The position numbers were made by a program, and so were the translations under genes. The notes under the pieces are model-generated. The model was not told where the DNA came from and searched no databases. It saw only the letters and a list, made by a program, of their open reading frames with translations. A stretch of 64,000 nt of DNA from Parasponia andersonii (Eukaryota > Streptophyta > Magnoliopsida > Rosales > Cannabaceae). The stretch spans positions 1 through 64,000 of the forward strand of contig JXTB01000471.1 of NCBI GenBank assembly GCA_002914805.1, given 5' to 3'. Positions 63,287-64,000 of the stretch are shown here, piece after piece. Numbering within the stretch: position 1 is the stretch's first letter; every line of letters starts with the position of its first letter.

Positions 63287-64000
63287 AAAATATAACAATT
63301 ATATAAAATATACATGTGCAAGTAAATGCCATATTTGATTTTCATTTCTCCCTGTACATCGATTTAATTTGGCTGTGTATCTCTTTCTCAGGATGATGGT
63401 TTAGTTTTCTTTTTTCTTTTTTCTTTTTTCTTTTTGTTTTATGTTCAGCCATCCATTCATGTCAATTTTCGTACCGACGCTTTTTTTGGGTCTCATCCTC
63501 GTTGACACGTCTCTTCAGGCAGGTAATAATACGTGTGTAAGAACCAGATAATGTATAAATATGTTTTCTTTCTTTCCTTTTTCTTTTTTCTTTTTCCCTT
63601 TTTTGTTCGGTCTTAAGTTTTCTGTTCCTTAGGATAATAATTTTTTGTCTCCATCCCAATTTGGCCTCCTTTCTTTCTGGTCCCGTGCTTCGGATTGACA
63701 TAATCTTATATGAGGCTACTGATTTTTCAAGCAAATAAATAAATAAATACATTAATGATATATTAATAAATGATACAACAATATTGAGAGATGGCGGCAA
63801 TTCCGAGGGAAAATTTTATAAATACCCATTTTACTAGGCGCATTTTCATGATATCTATTTTCTATTTTTTATTTCACAAATACCAATTTTTATACCCATA
63901 TTTTTAGAAATGTAAACCACATATTTTTTAAATTGAATGTATAATGGGTTATATATTTCATGCATAAAAATTATATCTAAAAATCGATATATATTTTAAA

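Larger units (their letters stand above)
61011..64000. other. AT-rich intergenic DNA with microsatellites
   Basis: No gene was recognised over 3 kb. TA tracts lie at 61060-61085, 61291-61308 and 62240-62258. A compound (CT)n(AT)n lies at 62120-62180, TTTTTC-type runs at 63408-63437 and 63565-63605, and (AAAT)n at 63734-63750. A hairpin is listed separately. Confidence 0.6.

Overview
The window is nuclear DNA of a flowering plant, most likely a eudicot. The evidence is GT-AG introns, a plant RABA1-class Rab GTPase, a group IIe WRKY gene, G-type lectin receptor kinases, and plant families of Gypsy, Copia, hAT and Mutator elements in an AT-rich background. The species cannot be fixed from sequence alone. 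One ambiguous base (n at 48160) marks a draft-quality spot.

Region 1-32 kb holds three tandem, same-strand copies of a G-type lectin (SD2-5-like) receptor kinase gene. Copy 1 is only the last 47 codons and its 3' flank, which is duplicated behind copy 2. Copy 2 (6760-9170) is nearly full length but breaks frame five times. Copy 3 (23155-32148) is a clear pseudogene split by a Ty3/Gypsy element at its 5' end, a Ty1/Copia element in its PAN domain and a hAT-like DNA transposon in its kinase domain. Between the copies lie a decayed hAT transposase, a Gypsy integrase fossil and a MITE. The large Gypsy element (10843-23149, minus strand) has the Tat-type layout, with two RNase H domains, an antisense gene-like region and three consecutive tandem-repeat arrays.

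Region 32-37 kb is AT-rich, without host genes, and carries a fold-back element (33385-33662) and a 1.2 kb element with long inverted repeats (35524-36706). An intact RABA1 gene (37276-40607, two exons, 218 aa) follows, then a short leader-like stretch near 41.2 kb.

Region 41.9-58.6 kb is one large, decayed Mutator-like element. It has a DUF1985/Ulp1-like protease gene on the plus strand and a MULE transposase gene on the minus strand. The transposase gene is split by a 7.3 kb SIRE-like Copia element with a perfect 5-bp target duplication. A short motif, TTGTTTACA or its complement, recurs throughout the non-coding parts of this element.

An intact three-exon WRKY gene (59167-60803, minus strand, 286 aa in the preferred model) follows, and the rest of the window is AT-rich intergenic DNA with microsatellites and a small hairpin. 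The only genes that look functional are RABA1 and WRKY. The most unusual signals are a MITE family found each time inside a TA microsatellite, the layered insertions in kinase copy 3, and the Ulp1-bearing Mutator element with its reiterated motif.
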